Shown here piece by piece: positions 14,904-24,007 of a stretch of 64,000 bases of DNA. The position numbers and the translations under genes were made by a program. The notes beneath the pieces are model-generated. The model had not been told where the DNA came from and did no database searches. It saw only the letters and a program-made list of their open reading frames with translations. Numbering within the stretch: the stretch's first letter is position 1; each line of letters opens with the position of its first letter. Source of the stretch: Curtobacterium sp. ISL-83 (GTDB taxonomy: Bacteria; Actinomycetota; Actinomycetes; Actinomycetales; Microbacteriaceae); the NCBI RefSeq assembly GCF_018613895.1, contig NZ_JAGGPH010000003.1, forward strand, positions 62,001 to 126,000, given 5' to 3'.

Positions 14904-17404
14904 GGCGCCGCACGGTCCGAGCGGTCGCACTCCTCGTCGCCATCGCGAGCCTGGTCCTGGGTGGCGTGCTGCCGGCTTCCGCTGCGGCCGCCGGGTCTCC
15001 TTCCGACCGGCCCAGCGCGGGGACGACGTGGTTCGGTCCGGACCTCGACTGGGGTGCGGACGCTCCCGACGGGTACGCCGGACGGCTGGGGGCGGTCCCG
15101 TCGATCTACGGCGTCGAGATCGGCTACCCGGTCGACCGCACTGCGGAGCGGCAGCTGCTCCGGTCCGCCCGTGCCGCTGCGACCCAGGGCGCGGTGCTCA
15201 CGGTCAGCCTGGAGCCGAGCGTGTCCCTCGGCAGTCTCACCGCTGCCGACGCCCGTCGCGCGAACCACCTGTTCGAGCAGCTGCACGCGCAGTACGACAC
15301 CACCGTCCTCGTCCGCTTCGCGCCGCAGATGAACGGCACGTGGGTGCGGTGGGGGCAGCAGCCGACGCAGTTCCTCCGGGCCTTCCGCGGGTTGGCGTCG
15401 ACCGTGCACGCCGGCACCTCGAAGGCCGCCATGGTGTGGGCGCCCTCCTACGGCGCCGGGTACCCGTTCGGTGACTCGGCCGGGCGGCTGCGCGACCTGT
15501 CCGCCGCCGACGTGGCCAGGCTCGACACGAACGGTGACGGGCAGCTCACCGCGGCGGACGACCCGTACGCGCCGTACTGGCCAGGGGCGTCGAGCGTCGA
15601 CTGGGTGGGTCTGTCGATGTTCTCGTTCGGCAAGGGCAAGGCCACGCAGGCAGCCGGCAGCGAGGTGTCCCTCTCCCGCAACGAGGTCCCGGCCGCCGGC
15701 GAGGTCCAATCGCGCTTCGACGAGACCTGGGGGTACCAGCGACGGCAGCCCGAGGGCACGTTCTACGACCGGTTCGCCGCCGGCGAGGACCTGCCGATGC
15801 TCCTGGACACCGGTGCGCTGTACGACCCCTCGTTGCGCGGTGCCGACCAGCTGCAGGTCGAGCAGGGCTGGTGGCGGCAGGTCATCGCGGCCGTGCGGGA
15901 CAAGCCGCTCGTCCAGGGCATCACGATCATCGAGGCGCATCGGCGTGAACCCGAGGCCGGCAACCGCATCGTCGACTGGCGGCTCACCGGGGTGCCGGCG
16001 ATCGCGCACGCCTTCCGCGCCGACCTGCGGCAGGCGGACCGGTTCGTGTTCGGTCCGGTGACCGAGCGGGTGACCGCGAAGGACGGCGCGGCGGCGACGA
16101 ACCAGCAGTACGACACCGGCGGCGACCAGATGGCGTGGATCGTCTGGTGCGCGGCCGGCCTGGCCGCGGTGTTCCTGCTCAGCGGGCTGGTCGGCCGGCT
16201 CATCCCGAGCTGGCGCTACCCCGACGACGGGAAGCCGGGGCGCGACCTGCGTCTCGACCTGTTCCGCGGGTTCATCATCCTGGCCGTGGTGATCACGCAC
16301 ATCGAGATCGGTGGCCCGTACTCGTACCTCACGCTGCACGCCGTCGGTGCGATCACGGGCGCGGAGATGTTCGTGTTCCTGTCCGGGATGGTCCTCGGCA
16401 TGACGTACCCGTTCGCGATCAAGAAGTTCGGCGAGTGGGCCGCTGCGGTCGGTGCGTGGAAGCGCGCCCGGAAGCAGTACCTCGTCACCCTCGGGGTGAT
16501 CGCGGTGGTCTTCGCGATGAGCTTCATCCCGTTCCTGCACACCGACGCGATCACGACCTTCACCGACCGGGGGACGGGCACCGGCGGTGTCAGCGCCGAG
16601 GGTCGGGTCTACGACCTGTACCCGAACGCCGTTCAACTGCTCGCGTACCCGCCGCCCTGGTACGCGATCCGGCAGTTCCTGCTGCTCGAGATGGGCCCGT
16701 GGCCGTTCAACATCATGGGGTTGTTCGTGGTGCTGAGCCTGTTGATCCCCGCGTTCATGTGGGTGATCCGGCGGGGGTTCTGGTGGGCGCTGCTCATCGT
16801 GAGCTGGGCGCTGTACGTGTTCCAGGCGCTCAACCCGGCGTTCCGTCCGCTCAACTCGCAGTTCGAGGCCGTCTTCCCGCTCCTCACCTGGCAGGTGGTC
16901 TTCACGCACGGACTCGTCCTCGGGTACTACCGGCGGCAGATCGTGGGTGCGCTGACCGGACGGCTCGGCAAGGTGCTCATCGGGGTCGGGATCGGCGGGT
17001 ACGCCCTGTTCCTGGTGTACGTGTGGGCCGGCCACCACTTCGGGTTCACCCCGGCGCCGTTCCCGTCCGGCCTGTACGAGACGCTCTACAACAACGCCTA
17101 CCAGCGGGTCGACCTGCAGTGGGGGCGTCTGGTCGACATCGCGTTCTTCGCGATCGTGTCGTACGCGATCCTCACGGTGTTCTGGAAGCCGATCGCCGGG
17201 GTCATCGGCTGGCTGTGGATCCCGATCGGGCAGGCGAGTCTCTACGTCTTCGTCTGGCAGGTCTTCTTCGCGCTCGCGATCGCGTCGATCCCGGGGTTGG
17301 ACTGGAACGACTTCTGGATCGGCTTCGCCACCCACTCGCTGCTGATCCTGCTCGCGTGGTACATGGTGCGGAAGCGCTTCCTGTTCTCGATCATCCCGCG
17401 CTGA
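14891..17404 (+). CDS. GH26-like domain fused to an OpgC-type acyltransferase
   Basis: This 837-residue protein has a signal peptide at residues 1-31, a GH26-like domain at about 40-380 and, from residue 414, about ten membrane spans of OpgC/acyltransferase-3 type (LDLFRGFIILAVVITHIEIG). In GH26 the acid/base and nucleophile are Glu. Here the equivalent positions read PQMNGTW (Gln146) and MLLDTGA (Asp306), so hydrolysis is doubtful and glycan binding more likely. A calcium-loop motif DTNGDGQLTAAD lies at 212-223. OpgC adds succinyl groups to glucans. GTG 14891 overlaps the ATPase end; TTG 14900 is an alternative. It is the last gene of the operon, followed by palindrome D. Confidence 0.83.
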   Translation: MRPLRRRTVRAVALLVAIASLVLGGVLPASAAAAGSPSDRPSAGTTWFGPDLDWGADAPDGYAGRLGAVPSIYGVEIGYPVDRTAERQLLRSARAAATQGAVLTVSLEPSVSLGSLTAADARRANHLFEQLHAQYDTTVLVRFAPQMNGTWVRWGQQPTQFLRAFRGLASTVHAGTSKAAMVWAPSYGAGYPFGDSAGRLRDLSAADVARLDTNGDGQLTAADDPYAPYWPGASSVDWVGLSMFSFGKGKATQAAGSEVSLSRNEVPAAGEVQSRFDETWGYQRRQPEGTFYDRFAAGEDLPMLLDTGALYDPSLRGADQLQVEQGWWRQVIAAVRDKPLVQGITIIEAHRREPEAGNRIVDWRLTGVPAIAHAFRADLRQADRFVFGPVTERVTAKDGAAATNQQYDTGGDQMAWIVWCAAGLAAVFLLSGLVGRLIPSWRYPDDGKPGRDLRLDLFRGFIILAVVITHIEIGGPYSYLTLHAVGAITGAEMFVFLSGMVLGMTYPFAIKKFGEWAAAVGAWKRARKQYLVTLGVIAVVFAMSFIPFLHTDAITTFTDRGTGTGGVSAEGRVYDLYPNAVQLLAYPPPWYAIRQFLLLEMGPWPFNIMGLFVVLSLLIPAFMWVIRRGFWWALLIVSWALYVFQALNPAFRPLNSQFEAVFPLLTWQVVFTHGLVLGYYRRQIVGALTGRLGKVLIGVGIGGYALFLVYVWAGHHFGFTPAPFPSGLYETLYNNAYQRVDLQWGRLVDIAFFAIVSYAILTVFWKPIAGVIGWLWIPIGQASLYVFVWQVFFALAIASIPGLDWNDFWIGFATHSLLILLAWYMVRKRFLFSIIPR

Positions 17405-17423
17405 CGCTGACGCTGCTGGCGCA

Positions 17424-17471
17424 GACGGACTGGAGGCGCGGTGCCAGCTGGCACCGCGCCTCCAGTCCGTC
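17424..17471 (+). terminator. Intergenic palindrome, copy D, operon terminator
   Basis: A perfect 22-bp stem (17424-17445 / 17450-17471) with loop agct. It is the cleanest copy of the family. It ends the polysaccharide operon and also faces the convergent Gfo/Idh/MocA gene, so it can serve both strands. Confidence 0.85.
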
Positions 17472-17492
17472 GTCAGTCGGGTCGTCGGCCTG

Positions 17493-18602
17493 TTACCCGG
17501 AGACGGGCGCGGCGGCGGGCGCGAGCGCCGCGCGCACCGATGCCCACGCCGCGAGCCGTTCCCGGACCGCGTCGTGCCGCTCGGCGCGGAGCGCCTCGGC
17601 GTGAGCCGCTTCGAGGACCTCGTCGATGACGATCCGTCGACCGCTCCGGGCGGAGGCGATCGCCGCCTCCACCATCGTCAGGCTCATCACGTTGCCGTGC
17701 ACCTCGCCGTCCGGGACCTCACCCGAGCGGACCGCGTGCACGAACGCGGCCAGTGAACCCGCGATCTCGTTGCCGACGCTCGTCGCGTCGGCCGGCGCCC
17801 CGGGCACGCCGTCGAGGTCGCTCGACGGGTCGTGGTCGCCGTCCCACAGTGCCGTGCCCGCCGCACCCGAGGCGCGCCAGTCGCCGTTCCACGAGGTCTC
17901 CGCACCCGGAGCGCACCACGAGCCGTCGTAGACGTACCGGACGTCGTCCTCGAACGTGAACACGGCGGCAGCGGCGGCGTCTCCGCGGTACCAGGACCAC
18001 GACGGGTTCCAGGACTCGCAGTACACCGACACCGGATCGCGTTCCAGCACGTAGCGGGCGGAGTCGAACGCGTGGATCGCCATGTCGAGGAGCAGGACGT
18101 CGTCCATCGCCTCGCGGAAGCCGCCGAAGTGCGGGGCCTTCGCGAAGCGGGTGTTCAGCCCGCCCAGGGCGCCGAGCCCACGGACGTGCTGCCGGAACGC
18201 GACGAGCTGGTCGTTGTAGCGCCGTGACTGGGACACCATGAACAGCTGGCCGGTCGCCTCGGCCGCGGCGGCGAGGGACAGCGCCTCGGCGACGGTCTGC
18301 GCGGCGGGCTTCTCACCCAGGACCGGCAGCCCGGCGTGCAGGGCCTCGAGCGTCACCGGGTGGTGCGCGACCGGGACGGTGATGTCGAGCACCGCCTCGG
18401 CGCCGGTCTCGCGGGCGAGGGCGGTGAGGTCCCGACCGACCGGGATCGACGCGTCGCCGGCGAGTTCGGCTCCGGCGCGCGCGGCGTCGAGGTCGAGGTC
18501 GACGATGCCGACGAGCTCGACGTCCGGGTCGGCGGCGACGGTGCTGAGCCACGCGCGGCCCATCCCGCCCGCGCCGACCTGCACGACGCGCAGGGCGGTC
18601 AC
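17493..18602 (-). CDS. Gfo/Idh/MocA family oxidoreductase, ThuB-like
   Basis: This 369-residue NAD(P)-dependent sugar dehydrogenase-like protein has a Rossmann motif VVQVGAGGMGRAWL, the GEKPAAQTVAEA signature (the usual EKP) and a C-terminal alpha/beta domain with DMAIHAFDSARY. GTG 18602 overlaps the ThuA stop by 4 bases. In rhizobia ThuB acts with ThuA on trehalose- or sucrose-type disaccharides, giving 3-keto derivatives; the same role here is inferred from gene order. Confidence 0.88.
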   Translation of the reverse strand: MTALRVVQVGAGGMGRAWLSTVAADPDVELVGIVDLDLDAARAGAELAGDASIPVGRDLTALARETGAEAVLDITVPVAHHPVTLEALHAGLPVLGEKPAAQTVAEALSLAAAAEATGQLFMVSQSRRYNDQLVAFRQHVRGLGALGGLNTRFAKAPHFGGFREAMDDVLLLDMAIHAFDSARYVLERDPVSVYCESWNPSWSWYRGDAAAAAVFTFEDDVRYVYDGSWCAPGAETSWNGDWRASGAAGTALWDGDHDPSSDLDGVPGAPADATSVGNEIAGSLAAFVHAVRSGEVPDGEVHGNVMSLTMVEAAIASARSGRRIVIDEVLEAAHAEALRAERHDAVRERLAAWASVRAALAPAAAPVSG

Positions 18603-19411
18603 GCTTGCGCCCCGGCTGCTGCGGGCTCGTCCACGGGTGCGTCGTCGAACGGGCCGCGGTAGTGCTGCCCGTCGAAGTACTCACCCAGCTCGTAGCGGCG
18701 GAGCGTCGGGATCTCGCGCTCGCGTTCGGGCCGTGCCCACTCGGTGGCGTTCGCGATCACGCGGCGGACGTCGGGGTGGTGGTAGACGGGGAAGTCCTGG
18801 TCACCGGGGGAGAAGTAGAAGATCTTCCCGAAGCCGCGGCGGTACGTCATGCCGCTCCGGAACACCTCGCCGCCGGTGAAGCCCGAGATGAAGACGAGCT
18901 CGTCGGGGGTCGGGACGTCGAAGTACTCGCCGTACATCTCCTGTTCCGGGATGACGATGGGGTTCGGGACGCCGCGCGTGATCGGGTGCTGGGGGTTCAC
19001 GGTCCAGACGAGTTCCTGGTCGTGCTCGCTCCGCCAGCGCAGCGTGCACGTCGTGCCCATGAGCTTGCCGAAGATCTTCGACCAGTGGCCGGAGTGCAGC
19101 ACGATGAGGCCCATGCCGGAGAGCACGTGCTTGTGCACGCGGTCCACGACGGCGTCGTCGACGTCCTGGTGCGCCGCGTGGCCCCACCACGTCAGGACGT
19201 CCGTCTCGGCGAGGACCTCGTCGGTCAGCCCGTGCTCGGGGTCCTGCATCGTGACGGTGCGGACGACGGCGTCCGGCAGGTGTTCGCGGATGCCCGCGGC
19301 GATCGCGCCGTGCATGCCCTCGGGGTAGCGCTCGGCGACGTGCTGCTCGACCTGCTCGTGGACGTTCTCGCCCCAGACGGTGATGCGCAAGCGGGTGGTG
19401 GTGTCGCTCAT
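18599..19411 (-). CDS. thuA: ThuA-like trehalose utilisation protein
   Basis: This 270-residue protein has the ThuA glutamine-amidotransferase-like fold: LRITVWGENVHEQ at the start, VLTWWGHAAHQDV, GMGLIVLHSGHWSKIFGKLMG, RRGFGKIFYFSPGDQDFP and HHPDVRRVIANATEWA at the end. ThuA proteins act with ThuB in disaccharide breakdown. ATG 19411 lies 121 bases after the permease stop, a gap that could hold a processing site but shows no strong promoter. Its stop overlaps the start of the ThuB-like gene. Confidence 0.9.
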   Translation of the reverse strand: MSDTTTRLRITVWGENVHEQVEQHVAERYPEGMHGAIAAGIREHLPDAVVRTVTMQDPEHGLTDEVLAETDVLTWWGHAAHQDVDDAVVDRVHKHVLSGMGLIVLHSGHWSKIFGKLMGTTCTLRWRSEHDQELVWTVNPQHPITRGVPNPIVIPEQEMYGEYFDVPTPDELVFISGFTGGEVFRSGMTYRRGFGKIFYFSPGDQDFPVYHHPDVRRVIANATEWARPEREREIPTLRRYELGEYFDGQHYRGPFDDAPVDEPAAAGAQA

Positions 19412-19532
19412 GTCGTTGGTTCTTCTTCCCTGTTCGGGGTGGTTCCTGGTGTGATCGGTTCGTTCGGCGCCGTCCTGCGGCGGGTCCGGCGCGGCCTCCG
19501 GCGCGGTGGGTCCGGCGCGCTCTCGAGCGCGG

Positions 19533-20423
19533 TCACTTCACCGCTCCGCCGAGGGCGCCCGCCGAGATGTACCGCTGGGCGAAGATCAGGAGCACGGCCG
19601 CCGGGAGGGACGCCAGGACCGACGTCGCCATCACCGGACCCCAGTCGGTCACGTTCGACCCGATGTAGTTGTAGATGCCGAGGGTGATGGGCCGGACCGC
19701 GGTCGTCGACGTCAGGGTGAGCGCGATGAGGAAGTCGCCCCACGCCCCGAGGAACGTGAACAGCGCCGCCGTGACGATGGCGTTCCGGCTGATCGGGACG
19801 ACGATCGACACGAACGCCCGGAAGTCGCTCGCCCCGTCGACCAGGGCGGCCTCGACCAGGCTCGGCGGGATCGACTCCATGAACGCCCGCATGAGCAGGA
19901 TCGCGAAGGGGACCTGGACGGCGCTGTCCGCCAGGATCAGCCCGATGTAGCTGTTGAGCAGTCCGACGGAGTTGAACAACGTGTACAGGGCGTTCGCGAT
20001 GACGATCGCCGGGATCATCTGCGTGATGAGCAGCACGAGCAGGAAGACCCGCGTGCCGCGCATCCGGAACCGGGCGAGTCCGTACGCGGCCGGTGTCGCG
20101 ACGAGCAGGGTGAGCACGACGGTCCCCAGCCCGATGATCATGCTCGAGACGAAGTTCTGCCCCTGTTGCTCGAACGCCGCCTGGTACCCGGCGAAGGTCG
20201 GGCTGAACGGGAACCACGTCGCCGTGGCCGCGCCCGAGGTCGCCTGCAGGCTCGTGTTCACCATCCAGTAGACGGGGAACACCATGATCGCCAGGAACAC
20301 GATGCCGAGGATCGTCAGCGGGATGCCCTTGACGCTGCCGCGCGGCCGGGGGGCCTTCGTGCTCCGCCGGGTCGTGATCGCGCGGGTGGCGGTGACGGTC
20401 TGGTTCGCGAGTCCGACGCTCAT
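19533..20423 (-). CDS. Carbohydrate ABC transporter permease (MalG-type)
   Basis: This 296-residue permease has six membrane spans and the EAA loop EAALVDGASDFRAFVSIVVPISRNA, which docks the ATPase. It pairs with the permease at 20420-21373, overlapping it by ATGA. ATG 20423 was chosen over longer upstream reading because of this coupling and the family N-terminus. The sequence FARFRM/PAAYGLARF is typical of the MalG class. Confidence 0.92.
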   Translation of the reverse strand: MSVGLANQTVTATRAITTRRSTKAPRPRGSVKGIPLTILGIVFLAIMVFPVYWMVNTSLQATSGAATATWFPFSPTFAGYQAAFEQQGQNFVSSMIIGLGTVVLTLLVATPAAYGLARFRMRGTRVFLLVLLITQMIPAIVIANALYTLFNSVGLLNSYIGLILADSAVQVPFAILLMRAFMESIPPSLVEAALVDGASDFRAFVSIVVPISRNAIVTAALFTFLGAWGDFLIALTLTSTTAVRPITLGIYNYIGSNVTDWGPVMATSVLASLPAAVLLIFAQRYISAGALGGAVK

Positions 20424-21373
20424 TCGTCGACCGCCTTCCTGGAGATCGCGATGTACACCATCGCGAAGACGAACGAGACGACGATGAGCACGTTGCTCAC
20501 CGCGGCTCCGATGCCGAACTGGAAGTTGATGAAGGACTGGTGGTACGCGTTGGTCGCCAGGGTCTGCGTCGAGTTCGCCGGTCCTCCGCCGGTGAGCCCG
20601 AGGATGATGTCGACGACCTTCAGGGTGTAGACGACCCCGAGCACGATCACGACGCTGACCACCGACCGGATGCTCGGCCAGGTGATGTACCGGAAGGCCT
20701 TGAACCCGGTGGCGCCGTCGAGCGAGGCGGCCTCGTACAGCTCCGGCGGCACGGACTGCAGGCCGCTGTAGAGGATGGTCGTGTTGAACGGGATGCCGAG
20801 CCACACGTTGACGCCGATCACGGCGATCAGGGCCAGGCTCGGGCTGACCAGCCACGGCACCGGGGCGATGCCCACGACACCGAGCAGCTGGTTCAGCGCG
20901 CCGCTGTCCTGGTCGAGCAGCCACTTCCACACCGCGCTCGAGGCGATGAGCGGCAGGAGCCACGGCAGGAGCAGCAGCCCGCGCAGGAACCCCGAGAGCG
21001 GGAAGTGCCGCCGGAAGAACAGCGCGAGGGCGAGGCCGATGACGAACTGCAGGATGATCGACCCGGCGGTGAACAGCGCCGTGTTCACGACGCTCGTCGC
21101 GAAGACCGAGCTCTGGAACACCGAGATGTAGTTGCCGAGCCCGACCCAGGGGGCCTCACCCGTGAAGAACGTCTTGGTCGTGTAGTCCTGGAAGGACATC
21201 ACGATGTTCTTCGCCACGGGGTAGCCGAAGAACAGGGCCACGAACACCGCGGCCGGGACGACGAACAACCACCTGGTGGCCGCGGCCCGTCGCCGGGCCC
21301 GGCGTTGGCCGGGTCGTGGTGGTGGGGTCACGGGCAGGGACGTCCGTGGCCGGGTCTGTGTTGAGGCGCTCAC
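20420..21373 (-). CDS. Sugar ABC transporter permease (MalF-type)
   Basis: This 317-residue permease has six spans and the EAA loop YEAASLDGATGFKAFRYITWP. The N-terminus is a basic cytosolic tail. GTG 21373 is preceded by GAGAGGAACCGG on the minus strand. It forms the membrane channel with the MalG-type partner. The binding-protein gene lies 59 bases upstream, so all three are one transcript. Confidence 0.92.
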   Translation of the reverse strand: MSASTQTRPRTSLPVTPPPRPGQRRARRRAAATRWLFVVPAAVFVALFFGYPVAKNIVMSFQDYTTKTFFTGEAPWVGLGNYISVFQSSVFATSVVNTALFTAGSIILQFVIGLALALFFRRHFPLSGFLRGLLLLPWLLPLIASSAVWKWLLDQDSGALNQLLGVVGIAPVPWLVSPSLALIAVIGVNVWLGIPFNTTILYSGLQSVPPELYEAASLDGATGFKAFRYITWPSIRSVVSVVIVLGVVYTLKVVDIILGLTGGGPANSTQTLATNAYHQSFINFQFGIGAAVSNVLIVVSFVFAMVYIAISRKAVDE

Positions 21374-21432
21374 GCCGGTTCCTCTCCTTCACCGCCGGGG
21401 GGAGCCGGCCGGACGGCCGGCTCCCGGTGTTG

Positions 21433-22662
21433 CTACTGGCTCTGCGACTGCGCCTGCTTGAGCGCTGCCTCCGGGTCGGCCTTGCCGGTGAGGGCGAGCT
21501 GCACGGCGGTGTAGATCTTCGTGGCGGCCTTGGGCCAGTCGGGTCCGAGCTCCCCGGTCCGGGCACGGGCCGTCTGCACGGTCGTGACGAACGAGGCGAC
21601 CTGCGGGTGGCTCTTCGCCCAGGTGGCGCCGGCGTCGATGTTCGTCGGCACGTTGCCCGTGACCCCGGCGATGACGTTCTGCATCTTCACGGTGTTGAGG
21701 CACCCGACGAACTTGCCGGCGAGCTGCATGGTGTCCTTGTTGCCCGTCTGCGGGACGGTGAACGCCTCGCCGCCGAGCGGTGCGACGGTCGCGCCGCCGG
21801 TCCGGGTCGGGATCGGGACGCTGTCGAACTCCAGGCCCTTGGCGGCGTTCAGCAGGGGGAGCTGCCACGGGCCGTTGATCATCATGGCTGCCTTGCCGGC
21901 GATGAACTGGCTGTTCACGTCCGCCTGCGCCCAGTTGATCGAGCTCTTCGACAACGAGCCGTCGCTCTGCAGCTTCTCGACGAACTGGAGTGCCTGCGCG
22001 GCCTCCGCCGTGGCGATGTTCTTCTCGTCGCCACCGTTCGACCAGAACATCGGCAGGAACTGCCACGTGCCCTCGTAGGTGTTGATGTTGCTCATCGCGA
22101 ACCCGTAGGTCTTCCCGCTGGTGAGCTTCTTCGCGGCGGCCTGGAGTTCGTCCCACGTCTTCGGCGGCTGGACGCCGGCGGCCGCGAGCATCTTCTTGTT
22201 GTAGTAGAGCGCGATCGAGTTCGTGACCGGCTGCAGCCCGTAGAGCGCGCCCTTGTAGGTGTTGGCGGCCTTGACGCCGGGGACGTCACCGTTCGCGTTC
22301 AGCCCGTAGGTCGACAGGTCGGACAGTGCTCCGGACGAGGCGATCTGCTGGACGTCGGGGTTGTCGAGCATCAGCACGTCCGGCAGCGTCTTCGAGGAGG
22401 CCTGCTGCAGCACCTTGGCGATGAGTCCGGCGCCGGCGACGTGGTTGATGGTGACCTTCGCACCGACCGTCTTCGCGCACTGCTGGTACACGGGGTTGTA
22501 GCTGGCGGCGTAGTAGTCCTCGATCGTGAGGGTCTTCCCGCCGGAGGCCGCCGACCCGGAACCGGAGCACCCGGTCAGGACGAGCGGGATCGCGGCGACC
22601 ATCGCGACGGCGCCGACGAGGGCGCGCAGCCTGCGCGCCGGGGAGGGGAATCTAGGCTTCAT
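21433..22662 (-). CDS. Extracellular sugar-binding lipoprotein of an ABC importer
   Basis: This 409-residue SBP family 1 protein has a lipobox LTGC (Cys about 32) after a basic, hydrophobic signal peptide, then a mature region with DVLMLDNPDVQQ, ALYYNKKMLAAAGVQPPKTWDEL and GPWQLPLL, typical of oligosaccharide-binding proteins. It is anchored outside the cell and delivers sugar to the two permeases. It is the first gene of the minus-strand thu-like operon and is divergent from a LacI gene, with operators at 22758-22789. No ATPase gene follows. Confidence 0.93.
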   Translation of the reverse strand: MKPRFPSPARRLRALVGAVAMVAAIPLVLTGCSGSGSAASGGKTLTIEDYYAASYNPVYQQCAKTVGAKVTINHVAGAGLIAKVLQQASSKTLPDVLMLDNPDVQQIASSGALSDLSTYGLNANGDVPGVKAANTYKGALYGLQPVTNSIALYYNKKMLAAAGVQPPKTWDELQAAAKKLTSGKTYGFAMSNINTYEGTWQFLPMFWSNGGDEKNIATAEAAQALQFVEKLQSDGSLSKSSINWAQADVNSQFIAGKAAMMINGPWQLPLLNAAKGLEFDSVPIPTRTGGATVAPLGGEAFTVPQTGNKDTMQLAGKFVGCLNTVKMQNVIAGVTGNVPTNIDAGATWAKSHPQVASFVTTVQTARARTGELGPDWPKAATKIYTAVQLALTGKADPEAALKQAQSQSQ

Positions 22663-22757
22663 TGCGTAGCTCTTCTCTTGACGGGTGCATGGTCAGGCAC
22701 GCATCGACGAAGCCGCGGACGTCATCGTCGCTGTGTTCCTTGGGGCGAGAAGCTAAC

Positions 22758-22789
22758 AGAAAAGCGCTTCACCTGTAAAGCGCTTTTCT
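22758..22789. promoter_or_regulatory. Twin LacI-family operators
   Basis: Two copies of the palindrome AAGCGCTT (22762-22769 and 22778-22785), centres 16 bases apart, form arms of a larger inverted repeat (22758-22769 / 22778-22789). On the minus strand TTTACA overlaps the right site, a possible -35 for the binding-protein gene. The adjacent LacI is the natural ligand. Confidence 0.8.
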
Positions 22790-22893
22790 CCATATGGGTG
22801 GAAGCTATGGTGGAGAGAGCTCGGCGGACCCGACCGCGCGGCAGCACGCGTGCCGCCCGAGCGCGACCCACCACCACCCGAGCAAGGAACGAC

Positions 22894-23928
22894 ATGGCCA
22901 CGATGCAGCAGGTCGCCGACCGGGCCGGCGTCTCGATCGCCACCGTGTCCTTCGTGGTGAACGGCACCAAGTACGTGACGCCGGCGACCACGGCCCGGGT
23001 CACCGCCGCGATGCGGGAGCTGAAGTTCCGCAACAACGTCGTCGCGCGGGCGCTCGCGAGCCGCCGCACCCGGATCATCGCCCTGCTCTTCCCGACGACC
23101 GGCAACCGCTTCAGCCCGACGACGTCGGACTTCTTCATGAGCGCGGCCGAACGCGCGTCGGAGCGCGGTTACCACCTGGTGCTCTGGCCGGTCGACCCGG
23201 CGGGGGACGACCTCGACGACCTCGTGTCCGGCGGCCTCGTCGACGGCGTGATCCTGATGGAGGTCCGGATGGACGACCCGCGGGTCGCCAAGCTCACCGA
23301 CCTCGACGTCCCGTTCACCCTGATCGGCCGGACGCGGGACAGCAGCGGCCTGCCGTACGTCGACATCGACTTCGAGACGACGATCGAGGACAGCCTCGAC
23401 CACCTGGAGGACCTCGGGCACCGTCGGTTCGGGTTCGTCCTCGAGAACCTCGACGACACCCCGATGGCGGGCTACGCGCCGCACCTCCGCGCGCAGAGCA
23501 CCTTCGAGCGCGCGATGGTCGACCGCGGGCTCGAGGGCGCGGTCGTCTACGCCGGCCCGGGGAGCGAGGGAGGGCGGGAGGCCGCGCGCGAGCTGCTCGA
23601 GGTCGCGCCGGACGTCTCCGCGGTGCTCATCATGAAGGACGACTCGTCCGCGGGGCTGCTGGTGGGCCTGTACGCGGCCGGACGACGGATCCCGGAGGAC
23701 GTCTCCGTGCTGAGCATCGCGTCATCCGGTGCGGCGGGGGACCAGCACTACCCACGGCTGTCCACCATGGTGGCCCCGGGTCGCGAACTCGGCACCCGCG
23801 CGGCCGACGCGCTCATCGACCAGCTCGACGGCACGAGCGTCGAACTCCCGCACTTCCTGCTGCCCTGCGTGCTGCGCTCCGCCGAGTCCACGGCCGAGGC
23901 TCCCACCGAACCGCACCGCGGCCCGTGA
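22894..23928 (+). CDS. LacI family transcriptional regulator of the thu-like operon
   Basis: This 344-residue repressor has an N-terminal HTH (MQQVADRAGVSIATVSFVVNG, with the hinge ALASRRTRIIALLFP) followed by a periplasmic-binding-protein-like sensor domain. ATG 22894 follows AAGGAA. A long in-frame extension upstream has no protein-like features and includes the operator, so it was excluded. It probably represses the divergent importer until the sugar is present. Its stop codon lies inside palindrome E. Confidence 0.92.
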   Translation: MATMQQVADRAGVSIATVSFVVNGTKYVTPATTARVTAAMRELKFRNNVVARALASRRTRIIALLFPTTGNRFSPTTSDFFMSAAERASERGYHLVLWPVDPAGDDLDDLVSGGLVDGVILMEVRMDDPRVAKLTDLDVPFTLIGRTRDSSGLPYVDIDFETTIEDSLDHLEDLGHRRFGFVLENLDDTPMAGYAPHLRAQSTFERAMVDRGLEGAVVYAGPGSEGGREAARELLEVAPDVSAVLIMKDDSSAGLLVGLYAAGRRIPEDVSVLSIASSGAAGDQHYPRLSTMVAPGRELGTRAADALIDQLDGTSVELPHFLLPCVLRSAESTAEAPTEPHRGP

Positions 23929-23974
23929 CGGACGGGAGGCCCGCGGCGGGGTCGCCACGAGCCTCCAGTCCGTC
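23927..23974 (+). terminator. Intergenic palindrome, copy E
   Basis: Arms 23927-23940 and 23961-23974 pair over 14 bases with one mismatch. The left arm has the gggaggc form and the right the gcctccag form, i.e. a hybrid of two variants seen elsewhere. It begins within the LacI stop codon and ends the LacI transcript. Confidence 0.65.
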
Positions 23975-24007
23975 ATCCGGCCGCGTCGAGCGACCGCGGT
24001 CACGTGA

